In this document: positions 1 through 7,117 of the stretch, one piece after another
Layout of the letters: every line of letters begins with the position of its first letter
Numbering within the stretch: position 1 is the stretch's first letter
From: Bacteroidota bacterium
GTDB lineage: Bacteria > Bacteroidota > Ignavibacteria > Ignavibacteriales > Melioribacteraceae
Direction of reading: 5' to 3'
NCBI GenBank assembly: GCA_023381535.1
Contig: JAMCSN010000277.1
Coordinates: 1 to 64,000 of the forward strand
Length of the DNA stretch: 64,000 nt
The notes under the pieces: generated by a model
Told to the model about the DNA's origin: nothing
Seen by the model: the letters and a program-made list of their open reading frames with translations, nothing else
The model's database searches: none
Program-made: the position numbers and the translations under genes

Positions 1-499
1 AGTGACCTTAGATAAGACATTTACCAGTTTAGATTAGCTGTTTTCACTTTCCCATGGTAAGATTTACTTTTGAGGCAATGACTATTTTTTCTATCATCTA
101 CGGTTAGTTTTTTTTTGAGGCAATCCGACTTTTTTCGTATAACATTTTGTACTTGATATAAATCAAACATGAACTTATCTTCCATTAGCCTTTTGGGGAA
201 CTGGGGTGAATCTTCTTTGTTCCAGCTGCACTTCAAAATTCTACATCACCCGGCAATTCCTTAAAGGGGGAGGAAATAATAAAAGTGATTTTGATTAATT
301 GTTCTTGAGTTGGGCGGTGGAGTTTTCTTTATTCAATATTCTCACTCAAGAAAATAAAATTTGATAAATACATCGTTGCATTAGATTCTTCATCCCGACG
401 CTTCGACGAAGCTCATTATCGGGATTCAGAATGACAAATGGTAGTTTTTTAGCGTAAAAAAGCGTTAAAACGGCTCTCGGGACTGTCCCCCCTGTCCAA
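1..499. other. Left-end stretch with no supported gene
   Basis: I see no convincing gene in these bases. Short open frames exist on both strands but lack a ribosome-binding site and recognisable protein features. Positions 394-423 form a nested palindrome: GCTTCG/CGAAGC around a one-base loop at 400-412, enclosed by CCCGA and TCGGG. It is followed by a phrase ending ATGACAAATGG. This has the look of a dispersed intergenic palindromic element, but no second copy was found in the window. Confidence 0.4.
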
Positions 500-731
500 T
501 GGAGAGTCGATATGATGCTCTGGAGAGTCGCTTTGGCTCTCCGGAGTGTCGTTTTGATACTCGGGAGAATAATGGTGATGCTTTGAAGCATCAATTTGAT
601 GGTTCGGAGAGTAATTGTAACTTGTCGGAGAGTTGCGGCGATGGTTCCAAGCACTCCGGGTTGTACTACGGAGAATAAAATTTGCACTCCGGAGACTAAG
701 CACGATGCTTGGGAGAGTTGATTTGGTAATA
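479..731. repeat. Degenerate 21-bp tandem repeat (about 12 units)
   Basis: Units of exactly 21 bases follow one another, most beginning with (C/G/T)GGAGAGT and ending GATGCT(C/T) or similar. Unit starts are at 500, 521, 542, 563, 584, 605, 626, 647, then 669, 690 and 711 after a single-base slip at 668. A more diverged unit starts at 479. Because 21 is a multiple of three, several frames on both strands stay open and would encode heptapeptide repeats. On the minus strand, one frame gives a DSPE-type and another a TLxSI-type heptad. No start signal or flanking domain supports translation, so I treat it as a non-coding minisatellite. Confidence 0.75.
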
Positions 732-834
732 TGGAATTTAAAAAAATAAATAAGCAACAACCGCTATGGTATTTCCTGGCGGGATAAACGTTATATGCCA
801 AAAGGCAATTGTAAATCAAACTAAGGGAGGTAGT

Positions 835-2073
835 ATGAGAGACAAGTATTTACTAACAATGATCTCGATATTCTTCTTAATCATTTTGTCAATAAGTTGT
901 AAGGAGGAGCTTATTGTTGAATCAAAGAAGAAAGATGCTAAAACTATTAATTCAGTATTAGCAAAAGAGAATATTAATCTATCAATGGTTTCAGATTCAC
1001 TTTCTAAAAAAGATAAGATTGCAAAATTGAAGAAGGAACATGAAAAGCCTTACATGGCTATCGAAACACCTGAGACATTACTTGCATCTTATTTAAAAAC
1101 TAGGGCTGATAAAAAGTCTCTCTCAAAGACTTCAAATAATCTTGGTTCTTACTCTGTGCAGAGTACACAATCATGTTATACTATTGAAATTGATGTATGG
1201 ATATTAAATCGATATATATCAAAAACAAATTTTATCACTGCAATATGGCCCAAAGAGGACTGGATGACAAACAATCAATACATCAGTCAACTAAGGAATT
1301 ATTCTGGTTTTTCCCATTTTGCAACTTATCATGATTGGATACCTATAGCAGAAAATAATGGATATTCATTGAATAATATTATTGCCTTAGTAGATGGACA
1401 TTTTCCACAAGTTGTAAAAGAATCATATAATCAGTCTGGAACGAGAGGGCCATGTGGCTTTTATTATGCTGATGAACCCGATCACATTCCATCTTCATTT
1501 TTTAACGGATTGGGTCAACAAATTATTCCCTACAGTGCTGTTGATTCGGTCAACAGACTAGTTAATTACATAAAGGGTAAATATCCAGCACAAAATCCGC
1601 CAGTAATAATTGGTGAGACCACAGTTAGTTCTACTACAAAATTTGATGAAATTGTTGATTTTGTGAATTGTACATGGTATGGTTATGATCAATGGCCATT
1701 AACAAATGATCAGCGTGATCGGTGGACTGATTTCAACAATTCCTTCGGGTCCAAATTTAATCATCTCTGGATTTCCGGGGAAAAAGACAGAGGTGAAATG
1801 GATCAACTAATAGGGCGTGCTCAAAATATGTATAAAAATAGTATTTGGTTATATGCTGCTGAAATGGGAATGTCAAATCAGAGTTATTGGGATGCTATAG
1901 AGGAATTTACTTATTATGCGTTTATGCATGGATATATAAATAGAGAAGAGAAAAAATATATTTATGTATATAGCTATGTCGGTAATGGAGACCCCTGCTA
2001 CGACAATCAAGTTACAAGTTGGGAATTAGCCGATATTATTGATACCGGAGAAACTAGACTACTGGCACATTAA
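835..2073 (+). CDS. Exported lipoprotein of unknown function, possibly glycoside-hydrolase-like
   Basis: The 412-residue protein starts at the ATG at 835, just after a strong AGGGAGG ribosome-binding site (824-830); a longer frame from 766 lacks one. A signal peptide of about 21 residues ends in a lipobox (SIS before Cys22), so it should be a lipid-anchored envelope protein. The mature part is soluble and rich in aromatic residues. It contains a YYADEPD motif near residues 210-216 and WYGYDQWP further on. Acidic residues after tyrosine-rich strands are seen in TIM-barrel glycosidases, but I do not recognise a defined family and this is only a suggestion. It is the first gene of candidate cassette 1. 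Confidence 0.75.
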   Translation: MRDKYLLTMISIFFLIILSISCKEELIVESKKKDAKTINSVLAKENINLSMVSDSLSKKDKIAKLKKEHEKPYMAIETPETLLASYLKTRADKKSLSKTSNNLGSYSVQSTQSCYTIEIDVWILNRYISKTNFITAIWPKEDWMTNNQYISQLRNYSGFSHFATYHDWIPIAENNGYSLNNIIALVDGHFPQVVKESYNQSGTRGPCGFYYADEPDHIPSSFFNGLGQQIIPYSAVDSVNRLVNYIKGKYPAQNPPVIIGETTVSSTTKFDEIVDFVNCTWYGYDQWPLTNDQRDRWTDFNNSFGSKFNHLWISGEKDRGEMDQLIGRAQNMYKNSIWLYAAEMGMSNQSYWDAIEEFTYYAFMHGYINREEKKYIYVYSYVGNGDPCYDNQVTSWELADIIDTGETRLLAH

Positions 2074-2118
2074 TCAAAGTCATATTTAAATTTTATTATA
2101 AAAATAATCGAGAGCGAA

Positions 2119-2598
2119 ATGAAAAATATTTGGTTAACTCGGTCTATAATAATTGTTTTACTATTGTTTTATCCTCAAATGTTTTTTTGCCAAGAACAAC
2201 AACCTAAATCAAATACAGTATATCTAGAGATAGGCGGAAATAATGTCTTTTATTCAATTAACTATGAAAAAGAGCTTCTGTCAAATCTTAGTCCTCGTAT
2301 TGGTATTTCAATAATGCCTATCTCTGAATATTCAAATGCTGGAAAGCAATCGAACTCAAAATTATTTATCTCACTTATGGCTAACTATTTTATTAATCTT
2401 AACACAAACAATAAAATTGAAATAGGTGTTGGGGCTTCATATGGTTTAGAAACTTTTTTCCCTGCTATTTCATTTGGTTATAGGTATAGCCCAAATAACG
2501 GAGGTTTTGTTTTTAAATTAGCATTCACCCCCCTTCTAAATCGAGAAATATTTGACGTTTTCCCTTGGTTTGGTATAGGATTAGGAATTCGATATTAG
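2119..2598 (+). CDS. Small outer-membrane beta-barrel-like protein
   Basis: The 159-residue protein has an N-terminal signal sequence (hydrophobic to about residue 24, ending near FFCQEQ). Alternating hydrophobic/polar stretches follow, and it ends in an aromatic residue (GIGLGIRY), a pattern typical of small outer-membrane barrels. No specific family is recognised. It lies 45 bases after the lipoprotein gene, and its TAG stop ends on the first base of the proposed R'' box. The two genes may be one transcription unit within candidate cassette 1. The ribosome-binding site before 2119 is weak (GAGAGCG). Confidence 0.65.
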   Translation: MKNIWLTRSIIIVLLLFYPQMFFCQEQQPKSNTVYLEIGGNNVFYSINYEKELLSNLSPRIGISIMPISEYSNAGKQSNSKLFISLMANYFINLNTNNKIEIGVGASYGLETFFPAISFGYRYSPNNGGFVFKLAFTPLLNREIFDVFPWFGIGLGIRY

Positions 2599-2790
2599 GC
2601 ATATAACAAGCAAATCAACCGGACGCCCCCGATAAAAAGCATCGGGGCAAGCTGTTTTCGGACTTGTCAATTTCGTAATTATTAGCTTTATTCTTCCGTT
2701 TTATGTTGTTTGTTCAAAGTTGTTCTGTAAAAAAAAAATTTTTAATAAATAAAAAGTTGTTGGTATTACTTTGCGTTCATGTTATGTGGC
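2598..2790. repeat. attC-like recombination site between the two candidate cassettes
   Basis: The site runs from GGCATATAAC (2598-2607) to GTTATGTGGC (2781-2790). Just inside, GCAAA (from about 2610) can pair with TTTGC (about 2770-2774), with offsets, as L''/L' boxes would. A strong internal hairpin, GCCCCCGAT/ATCGGGGC, lies around 2624-2648. At about 190 bp it is longer than most attC sites. The bases just after R'' (AACAAGC, then CCGGACG) resemble attC sites I remember from environmental cassettes. A fold of the single bottom strand would be decisive. Confidence 0.45.
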
Positions 2791-3455
2791 TAATTTAATT
2801 ATGGGAGAAATATGAGATACAAATTTCTTGCTGTTCTATTTTTGTGCCTACCGTTTATTGTGAATGCCCAAATTATTTCAAATTATGGACTTAAAATCGG
2901 AGTAGTTTCATCAAAGGCTAGTGATTTGTCTAGCCAAAGTTATTATTCTAATCTGTACCGAGACTCTAGAATTAGTGGCTCTTTCGGCATTTTTGCACAA
3001 TTTCTTAGCTCGGATTATTTACGTTTTGAAATGGAACTTAGTTATAAACAAGAAGGTGCAGAAGATAAAATACCAGTTACCACCTCTGAAAATCCAGATG
3101 GAACTGGACAATTTATTATTGTTGATCACGCTTATGACTTTCTATCATTTAATATATCGTTGCAACCAAAATATGAAACCAAAGATATTTGTTTGTTTGC
3201 GATAATATCTCCATCGTTAAATTATATGCTTAAAAATCGAGATCAAATTCTCCTTACTGAGGATATCAATAAATTAGTGTTTGGTTATAATATTGGTTTT
3301 GGTTTTCAACCGAAGAGTTTTTTAAACGGTAATCTTTTTTTAGAAGTAAGATATGGTGGTTCATTTTCGAAATATCTTAAAAATGATTACCTAGAAGCAA
3401 AATTCAATACATTACAATTTAGCATTGGTAGTTATATTAATTAATGCCACATAAC
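2781..3455 (+). mobile_element. Candidate integron gene cassette 2
   Basis: The unit opens with GTTATGTGGC (2781-2790) and closes with the exact reverse complement GCCACATAAC (3446-3455). This repeats the self-complementary-ends rule of cassette 1 with a different 10-mer. It holds one gene (2812-3444) with almost no spare sequence. After the closing box, an imperfect hairpin (GCTTAAAA...TCCTGC against GCGGGAC...TTTAAGT, 3456-3497) could be a compact attC of ordinary size, although its final R' box is not clear. Confidence 0.5.
2812..3444 (+). CDS. Outer-membrane beta-barrel protein, PorT-like
   Basis: The 210-residue protein starts at the ATG at 2812, behind GGGAGA. It has a clear signal peptide (MRYKFLAVLFLCLPFIVNAQ, cleavage after residue 19 or 20). 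The body has repeated amphipathic strands, with features such as GIFAQF and FLEVRYGGSF, as in the 'outer membrane beta-barrel' proteins common in Bacteroidota. It probably sits in the outer membrane; no enzymatic motif or specific substrate can be assigned. It is the only gene of candidate cassette 2 and is AT-rich relative to the core genes. Confidence 0.7.
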   Translation: MRYKFLAVLFLCLPFIVNAQIISNYGLKIGVVSSKASDLSSQSYYSNLYRDSRISGSFGIFAQFLSSDYLRFEMELSYKQEGAEDKIPVTTSENPDGTGQFIIVDHAYDFLSFNISLQPKYETKDICLFAIISPSLNYMLKNRDQILLTEDINKLVFGYNIGFGFQPKSFLNGNLFLEVRYGGSFSKYLKNDYLEAKFNTLQFSIGSYIN

Positions 3456-3521
3456 CGCTTAAAAAGGATCCTGCAAAAACGCGGGACAGTTTAAGTCAAT
3501 AGCTAAATAAATTGCACCGCT

Positions 3522-3539
3522 GTCATGGTCCACCATGAC
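3522..3539. repeat. Small perfect hairpin downstream of cassette 2
   Basis: GTCATGGT and ACCATGAC form an 8-bp stem around CC. TGCAC on the left (about 3513) and GTGCA on the right (about 3550) can extend it. It could be a terminator stem, although no T tract follows, or another intergenic palindromic element. Confidence 0.4.
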
Positions 3540-3579
3540 GTAAAGATAAGTGCAGAAGCAATATCGAAGTATTTAGCCC

Positions 3580-3692
3580 TTCGTTGAAAACCCGATCTTC
3601 TCAATAATTTGCCGCGCAGTTTTTGCATCGCTTTCACTTTCGAATGCAAATCTAAATGTGCCGCCGGTGCCTTCGCGGATTTTCAACAGTCT
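3580..3692 (-). pseudogene. Duplicated 3' end of tyrA (ACT-domain tail)
   Basis: These roughly 113 bases match positions 4304-4416, the 3' end of the prephenate dehydrogenase gene, at roughly 90 percent by eye and without gaps. On the minus strand they encode the same last ACT-domain residues and end IGFSTKG-stop, where the intact gene ends IGFSTKL-stop. Similarity ends abruptly around 3692. The copy lies directly downstream of the toxin-antitoxin module that follows tyrA, so the module is bracketed by direct repeats about 724 bases apart. Confidence 0.8.
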
Positions 3693-3761
3693 GGTTAATT
3701 GGTGCTGACATTTTTTATAGTAAAAAGTTATATTTACTTAAGTCAAAAGAAGGGAATAACG

Positions 3762-3992
3762 ATGGTTAGCTTAGACGAAGCATTAGATAGCGCAAGGCAG
3801 TTATCTCTTTCGGATAAAGAAATGCTGATTGAAATACTTAAGAAACAAGCGATAGAAGAAAGAAGAAAAGAGATAGCAGCAGAAGTGAGAGAGTCCAGGA
3901 CACTTTACGCTGCGGGTAAGATTACGCCTTTAGATTCAAAACAAATTATAGATGAACTTCAAAAGTCGCTCTCCGAACCGGAAGACAATTGA
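3762..3992 (+). CDS. Antitoxin of a RelE-type toxin-antitoxin pair
   Basis: The 76-residue protein starts at ATG 3762 behind AAGAAGGGA; upstream in-frame codons have no ribosome-binding site. It has the pattern of small antitoxins paired with RelE/ParE-fold toxins: a short N-terminal segment (VSLDEALDSARQLS), a helix ending in EILKKQ, an ERRKEIA patch and a C-terminal ELQKSL helix. It should neutralise the downstream toxin and probably represses the operon. Its TGA stop overlaps the toxin's TTG start by three bases, which implies translational coupling. Confidence 0.8.
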   Translation: MVSLDEALDSARQLSLSDKEMLIEILKKQAIEERRKEIAAEVRESRTLYAAGKITPLDSKQIIDELQKSLSEPEDN

Positions 3993-4267
3993 ATAAGTTA
4001 GTCTTATCACCCCATTTCAAAAAAGCATACAAAAAGATTGTGGGCAAGAATTCACTTTTAAAAGAACAAATTGATTCTTCAATAAAACTTTTAGAAATAG
4101 ATTTATATGATGCAAGGTTGAAGACACATAAACTTTCAGGTGAGCTATTCGGCTGTTATGCTTGTTCATGCGGATATGATTGTAGAATTGTTTTTACCGT
4201 TGAAGAAGACAATAATGTTCAGACAATTTTATTGATAACTATCGGAACTCACGACGAAATATATTAA
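3989..4267 (+). CDS. RelE/ParE-family mRNA-interferase-like toxin
   Basis: The 92-residue basic protein starts at TTG 3989, overlapping the antitoxin stop codon. It has the hallmarks of the RelE fold: SPHFKKAYKKI in helix 1, LKTHKLSGEL before the sheet, and the terminal strands CRIVFTV...LLITIGTHDEIY. RelE-family members cleave ribosome-bound mRNA or, as ParE relatives, poison gyrase. Sequence alone does not settle which, but the THKL...GTHDEIY layout is most often annotated RelE/StbE type. It sits between two copies of the tyrA 3' end. Confidence 0.85.
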   Translation: MNKLVLSPHFKKAYKKIVGKNSLLKEQIDSSIKLLEIDLYDARLKTHKLSGELFGCYACSCGYDCRIVFTVEEDNNVQTILLITIGTHDEIY

Positions 4268-4296
4268 TTATGCCTAAGTATTACACGTTCTTTTCT

Positions 4297-5379
4297 TTAC
4301 AACTTTGTTGAAAATCCGATCTTCTCAATAATCTGCCGGGCGGTTTTTGCATCGCTTTCACTTTCGAATGCAAACCGAAATGTGCCGCCGGTGCCTTCGC
4401 GGATTTTCAGAAGCTCTATGTCTTTGATATTGATATTGTTTTCGAAAAGCGCTGTTGAAATTTTGCTGATCACTCCCGGTTCATCTTTCACAAATACGAA
4501 CACATCGTAGATTTGATTCATAAATCCTTTGTTGGATTTCGGAATCTCGTCACGTTTGACCCGAGCGCCTTCAAACTTTGCGGCAATAGATCGGAAGTCC
4601 CCGCGCGCAATTGATTTCTTCATCGTCTCCAAATCCGAAATAAAATTTTCGATTGCTTGGATAATATTTTTTTGATTCTCTCTTATGATCGGTTCCCAGA
4701 CGTTAAATTCGCTCGAAGCGATTCTCGTCATGTCTCTAAAACCGCCGGCGGCGTAATCGAAAAAGTTTAGCCCGCTGTCTTTCAGACTTGCCGAATTGAT
4801 TAGCGAAACAGAAACCAATTGCGGAAGGTGACTAACCGATGCGACAATTATATCGTGAACCTTGGGGTTTAGAAACGTAATGCGCGCGCCGATCTGATGA
4901 ATGATTTCGGAAAACTGATTAAATGCCGGATTCGTTTTTGCAGATTCATTTATAATGTAAACGCAGTTTTCAAAAAGAAGCGGATCGGAATTTTCGAAGC
5001 CACCTTTTTCTTTGCCGGTCATCGGGTGTCCGCCGAAATAATTTCCGCTGCGTTCTTTCTTATCCCAAATTTCTTGAAAGACAGATTTCACTCCGCAGAC
5101 ATCCGTTAAGATTTGGTTCGTGCGCATTTTGTCGGCAAGCGATTCGAAAATTTGAATCGAAGCATCAACCGGAAGACAAAGAAAAATTAAGTCTGATTCG
5201 AGAGCATCGTTAACATTTCCCAATTTCTTATCGATGGTTTGGGATGCAGCAGCTTCGTTGAGAACTTCCGGTTTATCATATCCGCTAATGAAAAATTTTT
5301 GAGATGAATTTTTCAACGCCTTCGCAAGCGAGCCGCCTATCAATCCCAAACCGATTATGGAAATGTTTTTGATTCCCAA
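4297..5379 (-). CDS. tyrA: Prephenate dehydrogenase with C-terminal ACT domain
   Basis: The enzyme oxidatively decarboxylates prephenate to 4-hydroxyphenylpyruvate in tyrosine synthesis. The 360-residue protein begins with a Rossmann motif (GLGLIGGSLA, residues about 10-19). It contains the helical dimerisation domain with HPMTGKEKGGFE and SHLPQ motifs, and ends in an ACT domain (about 290-360) expected to bind an aromatic amino acid for feedback control. The start is a TTG directly after the aroF stop, so the two are translationally coupled. Its last 113 bases are duplicated at 3580-3692. Confidence 0.93.
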   Translation of the reverse strand: MGIKNISIIGLGLIGGSLAKALKNSSQKFFISGYDKPEVLNEAAASQTIDKKLGNVNDALESDLIFLCLPVDASIQIFESLADKMRTNQILTDVCGVKSVFQEIWDKKERSGNYFGGHPMTGKEKGGFENSDPLLFENCVYIINESAKTNPAFNQFSEIIHQIGARITFLNPKVHDIIVASVSHLPQLVSVSLINSASLKDSGLNFFDYAAGGFRDMTRIASSEFNVWEPIIRENQKNIIQAIENFISDLETMKKSIARGDFRSIAAKFEGARVKRDEIPKSNKGFMNQIYDVFVFVKDEPGVISKISTALFENNINIKDIELLKIREGTGGTFRFAFESESDAKTARQIIEKIGFSTKL

Positions 5380-6393
5380 TTACAAATCCCTTCCAATAGC
5401 TTTAGCAATCAAGCGAAGTTCTTCCGTCAATTTCTGGAATGTATCGGGCAGAAGCGCTTGCGGTCCATCGGATAAAGCATTTTCCGGATCGTCATGTATC
5501 TCTATCATCAATCCATCTGCACCGGCAGCAACTGCAGCGCGTGCCATTGGCGGAACTTGATCGCGTAATCCGGTCGCGTGCGATGGATCAGCAATTACCG
5601 GCAAGTGGCTTTTCTTATGCACAACCGGGATTGCCGAAAGATCGAAAGTATTGCGCGTGTAGTTTTCGAAGGTTCTAATTCCGCGTTCACAGAGGAAAAC
5701 ATTTCTGTTTCCGCCGCTCAAAATATATTCGGCGGACATCAGCCACTCTTCAATAGTTGCGGCTTGACCGCGTTTAATCATCACGGGTTTATCTACTTTG
5801 CCGAGTTCCTTAAGCAAAGAAAAGTTTTGCATGTTTCGCGCGCCAAGCTGAAAAATGTCAGTGTACTTGTCAATCAAATCAATATGATCGATTTGCATTA
5901 CCTCGGTAATAACTAAAAGATTATTCTCATCGGCGGCTCTTCTTAGCAGTTTTAATCCTTCTTCGCCGAGACCTTGAAACGAATAGGGAGAAGTTCTCGG
6001 TTTGAATGCGCCGCCGCGTAAAATTCTTGCGCCGGATTTTGCAACCGATTTTGCAAGCCGGAAAATTTGATCTTCATTTTCAACCGAACATGGTCCCGCC
6101 ATCATTACAACTTTGTTGCCGCCGATTTCTACATCCTTAATTTTGATTATAGTATTTTCCGCGTGAAAACTTCTGTTGGCAAGTTTATACGGTGTTGTGA
6201 TGCGGTAAACTTCAGCAACGCCTTCGAGAATTCTAACTTTGCGAGTATCGAAATCCGGCTTTACACCAATCGCTCCAATAATTGTTCTTTCAACACCAGT
6301 GGATTTGTGAATTTGAAATCCATAGTCTTCAAGATGTTTTATAATGCCATCGACTTGTTCTTGAGTAGCATTTTTTTCGAGAATGATTACCAA
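5380..6393 (-). CDS. aroF: 3-deoxy-7-phosphoheptulonate (DAHP) synthase, class I-beta
   Basis: This enzyme condenses phosphoenolpyruvate and erythrose 4-phosphate in the first step of the shikimate pathway. The 337-residue protein has an N-terminal ferredoxin-like regulatory domain (about 1-70) followed by the barrel. Barrel motifs include MAGPCSVEN, GAFKPRTSPYSFQG, KRGQAATIEEW and ADPSHATG. This arrangement is typical of the I-beta form found in Thermotoga and Bacillus. It lies immediately upstream of tyrA, so the pair forms an aromatic amino acid operon. Confidence 0.95.
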   Translation of the reverse strand: MVIILEKNATQEQVDGIIKHLEDYGFQIHKSTGVERTIIGAIGVKPDFDTRKVRILEGVAEVYRITTPYKLANRSFHAENTIIKIKDVEIGGNKVVMMAGPCSVENEDQIFRLAKSVAKSGARILRGGAFKPRTSPYSFQGLGEEGLKLLRRAADENNLLVITEVMQIDHIDLIDKYTDIFQLGARNMQNFSLLKELGKVDKPVMIKRGQAATIEEWLMSAEYILSGGNRNVFLCERGIRTFENYTRNTFDLSAIPVVHKKSHLPVIADPSHATGLRDQVPPMARAAVAAGADGLMIEIHDDPENALSDGPQALLPDTFQKLTEELRLIAKAIGRDL

Positions 6394-6424
6394 GTTAAAC
6401 TCCTATTTCTAAGTGAACAAAAAT

Positions 6425-7117
6425 TTAATCATGAAACTTTTTTTCTCCCGCTTTAATTTCGATCGGGATGAAATCTTCTTTTGTCGGCACCGCGCATGAA
6501 AAATCCGGACTGTAAGCGCAATACGGATTATAAGCCGTGTTGAAATCTATTTGATAAACATAATTGGGGTCGTCAACTTTTTCAAAATCTATGTAGCGAC
6601 CCACACCGTACGATTCGTTATTCGTTGTCTTGTCCGTGAACCAAATAGAATAATAAATTTCGCCGGTCGCGGTACTTCCTTGATAAACATTAATTTTGTG
6701 CCGTTGGTTCTCGTAGTCTATTAAAACATATCCGAAGCGGACGGTTTTTCTCGGCTCGCCTTTTGTCCCGTAAATCGTGATTGTGTCCTTCGGATTGTAC
6801 TCGTAAAGTTTGCTCTGAAATACAAATGCCGGGTCAATATCAAAATATTTTAGATCATGGAATTCAATTTTGCTTTTGCTGTTGAACGGGGAAGAAGGAT
6901 CGTTCTTCATCCAATCGTTTTTCTCTGCGCGCTCCTTTTCAACTTTTGCGACGTAAACTTTCTGTTCCGGAGAATAGTTTTTCCCGCAAGCACCGACTAT
7001 AAAGGCGAGAAATAGAACGCTGATTAAACTGATCAAACGGATTTTCGCAGATCGATCTGTGCGAATCTGTTTAATCTGTCCTATCTGTGTGCTATTGGGA
7101 TTGATCTTTCTTTTCAT
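6425..7117 (-). CDS. DUF1684 lipoprotein
   Basis: The 230-residue protein ends with the DUF1684 signature (FNTAYNPYCAYSPDFSCAVP then a proline-rich tail). A lipobox (IVGAC, Cys44) marks it as an envelope lipoprotein; the biochemical role of DUF1684 is not known to me. The annotated ATG overlaps the end of mutS by 26 bases. The first 27 or so residues come from quasi-repetitive DNA made of ACAGAT words (about 7024-7094). A TTG at 7036 gives a more ordinary signal peptide (LISLISVLFLAFIVGAC) and may be the true start. Confidence 0.8.
   Translation of the reverse strand: MKRKINPNSTQIGQIKQIRTDRSAKIRLISLISVLFLAFIVGACGKNYSPEQKVYVAKVEKERAEKNDWMKNDPSSPFNSKSKIEFHDLKYFDIDPAFVFQSKLYEYNPKDTITIYGTKGEPRKTVRFGYVLIDYENQRHKINVYQGSTATGEIYYSIWFTDKTTNNESYGVGRYIDFEKVDDPNYVYQIDFNTAYNPYCAYSPDFSCAVPTKEDFIPIEIKAGEKKFHD

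Larger units (their letters stand above)
790..2607 (+). mobile_element. Candidate integron gene cassette 1
   Basis: The unit begins with GTTATATGCC (790-799) and ends with the exact reverse complement GGCATATAAC (2598-2607). That is the relation expected between the 5' TTRRRY end of a cassette and its own attC R'' box. It carries two plus-strand genes, a lipoprotein and a small outer-membrane-like protein. The second gene's stop codon touches the R'' box, giving the usual compact cassette layout. The DNA is visibly richer in A+T than the core genes downstream. The core boxes only loosely fit RYYYAAC/GTTRRRY and there is no integrase in the window, so a cluster of attC sites lacking an integrase is the likeliest reading. 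Confidence 0.5.

Noticed and set aside
21..236. Minus-strand 71-codon frame near the left end
   Set aside because: It begins at a TTG without a ribosome-binding site, has a lysine-rich composition typical of AT-rich non-coding DNA and matches no family.
479..731. Possible CRISPR array
   Set aside because: Repeat units are 21 bases, abut each other without spacers and vary in sequence, so this is a tandem repeat, not a CRISPR.
346..819. Minus-strand open frames across the 21-bp repeat as protein genes
   Set aside because: Several frames are open at once because the period is a multiple of three. There is no ribosome-binding site, no signal or domain, and the ends fall in unrelated DNA.
790..3455. 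Terminal inverted repeats of insertion sequences
   Set aside because: The two units use different 10-mers, carry no transposase and show no target-site duplication. The self-matching ends fit cassettes better, although this is not proven.
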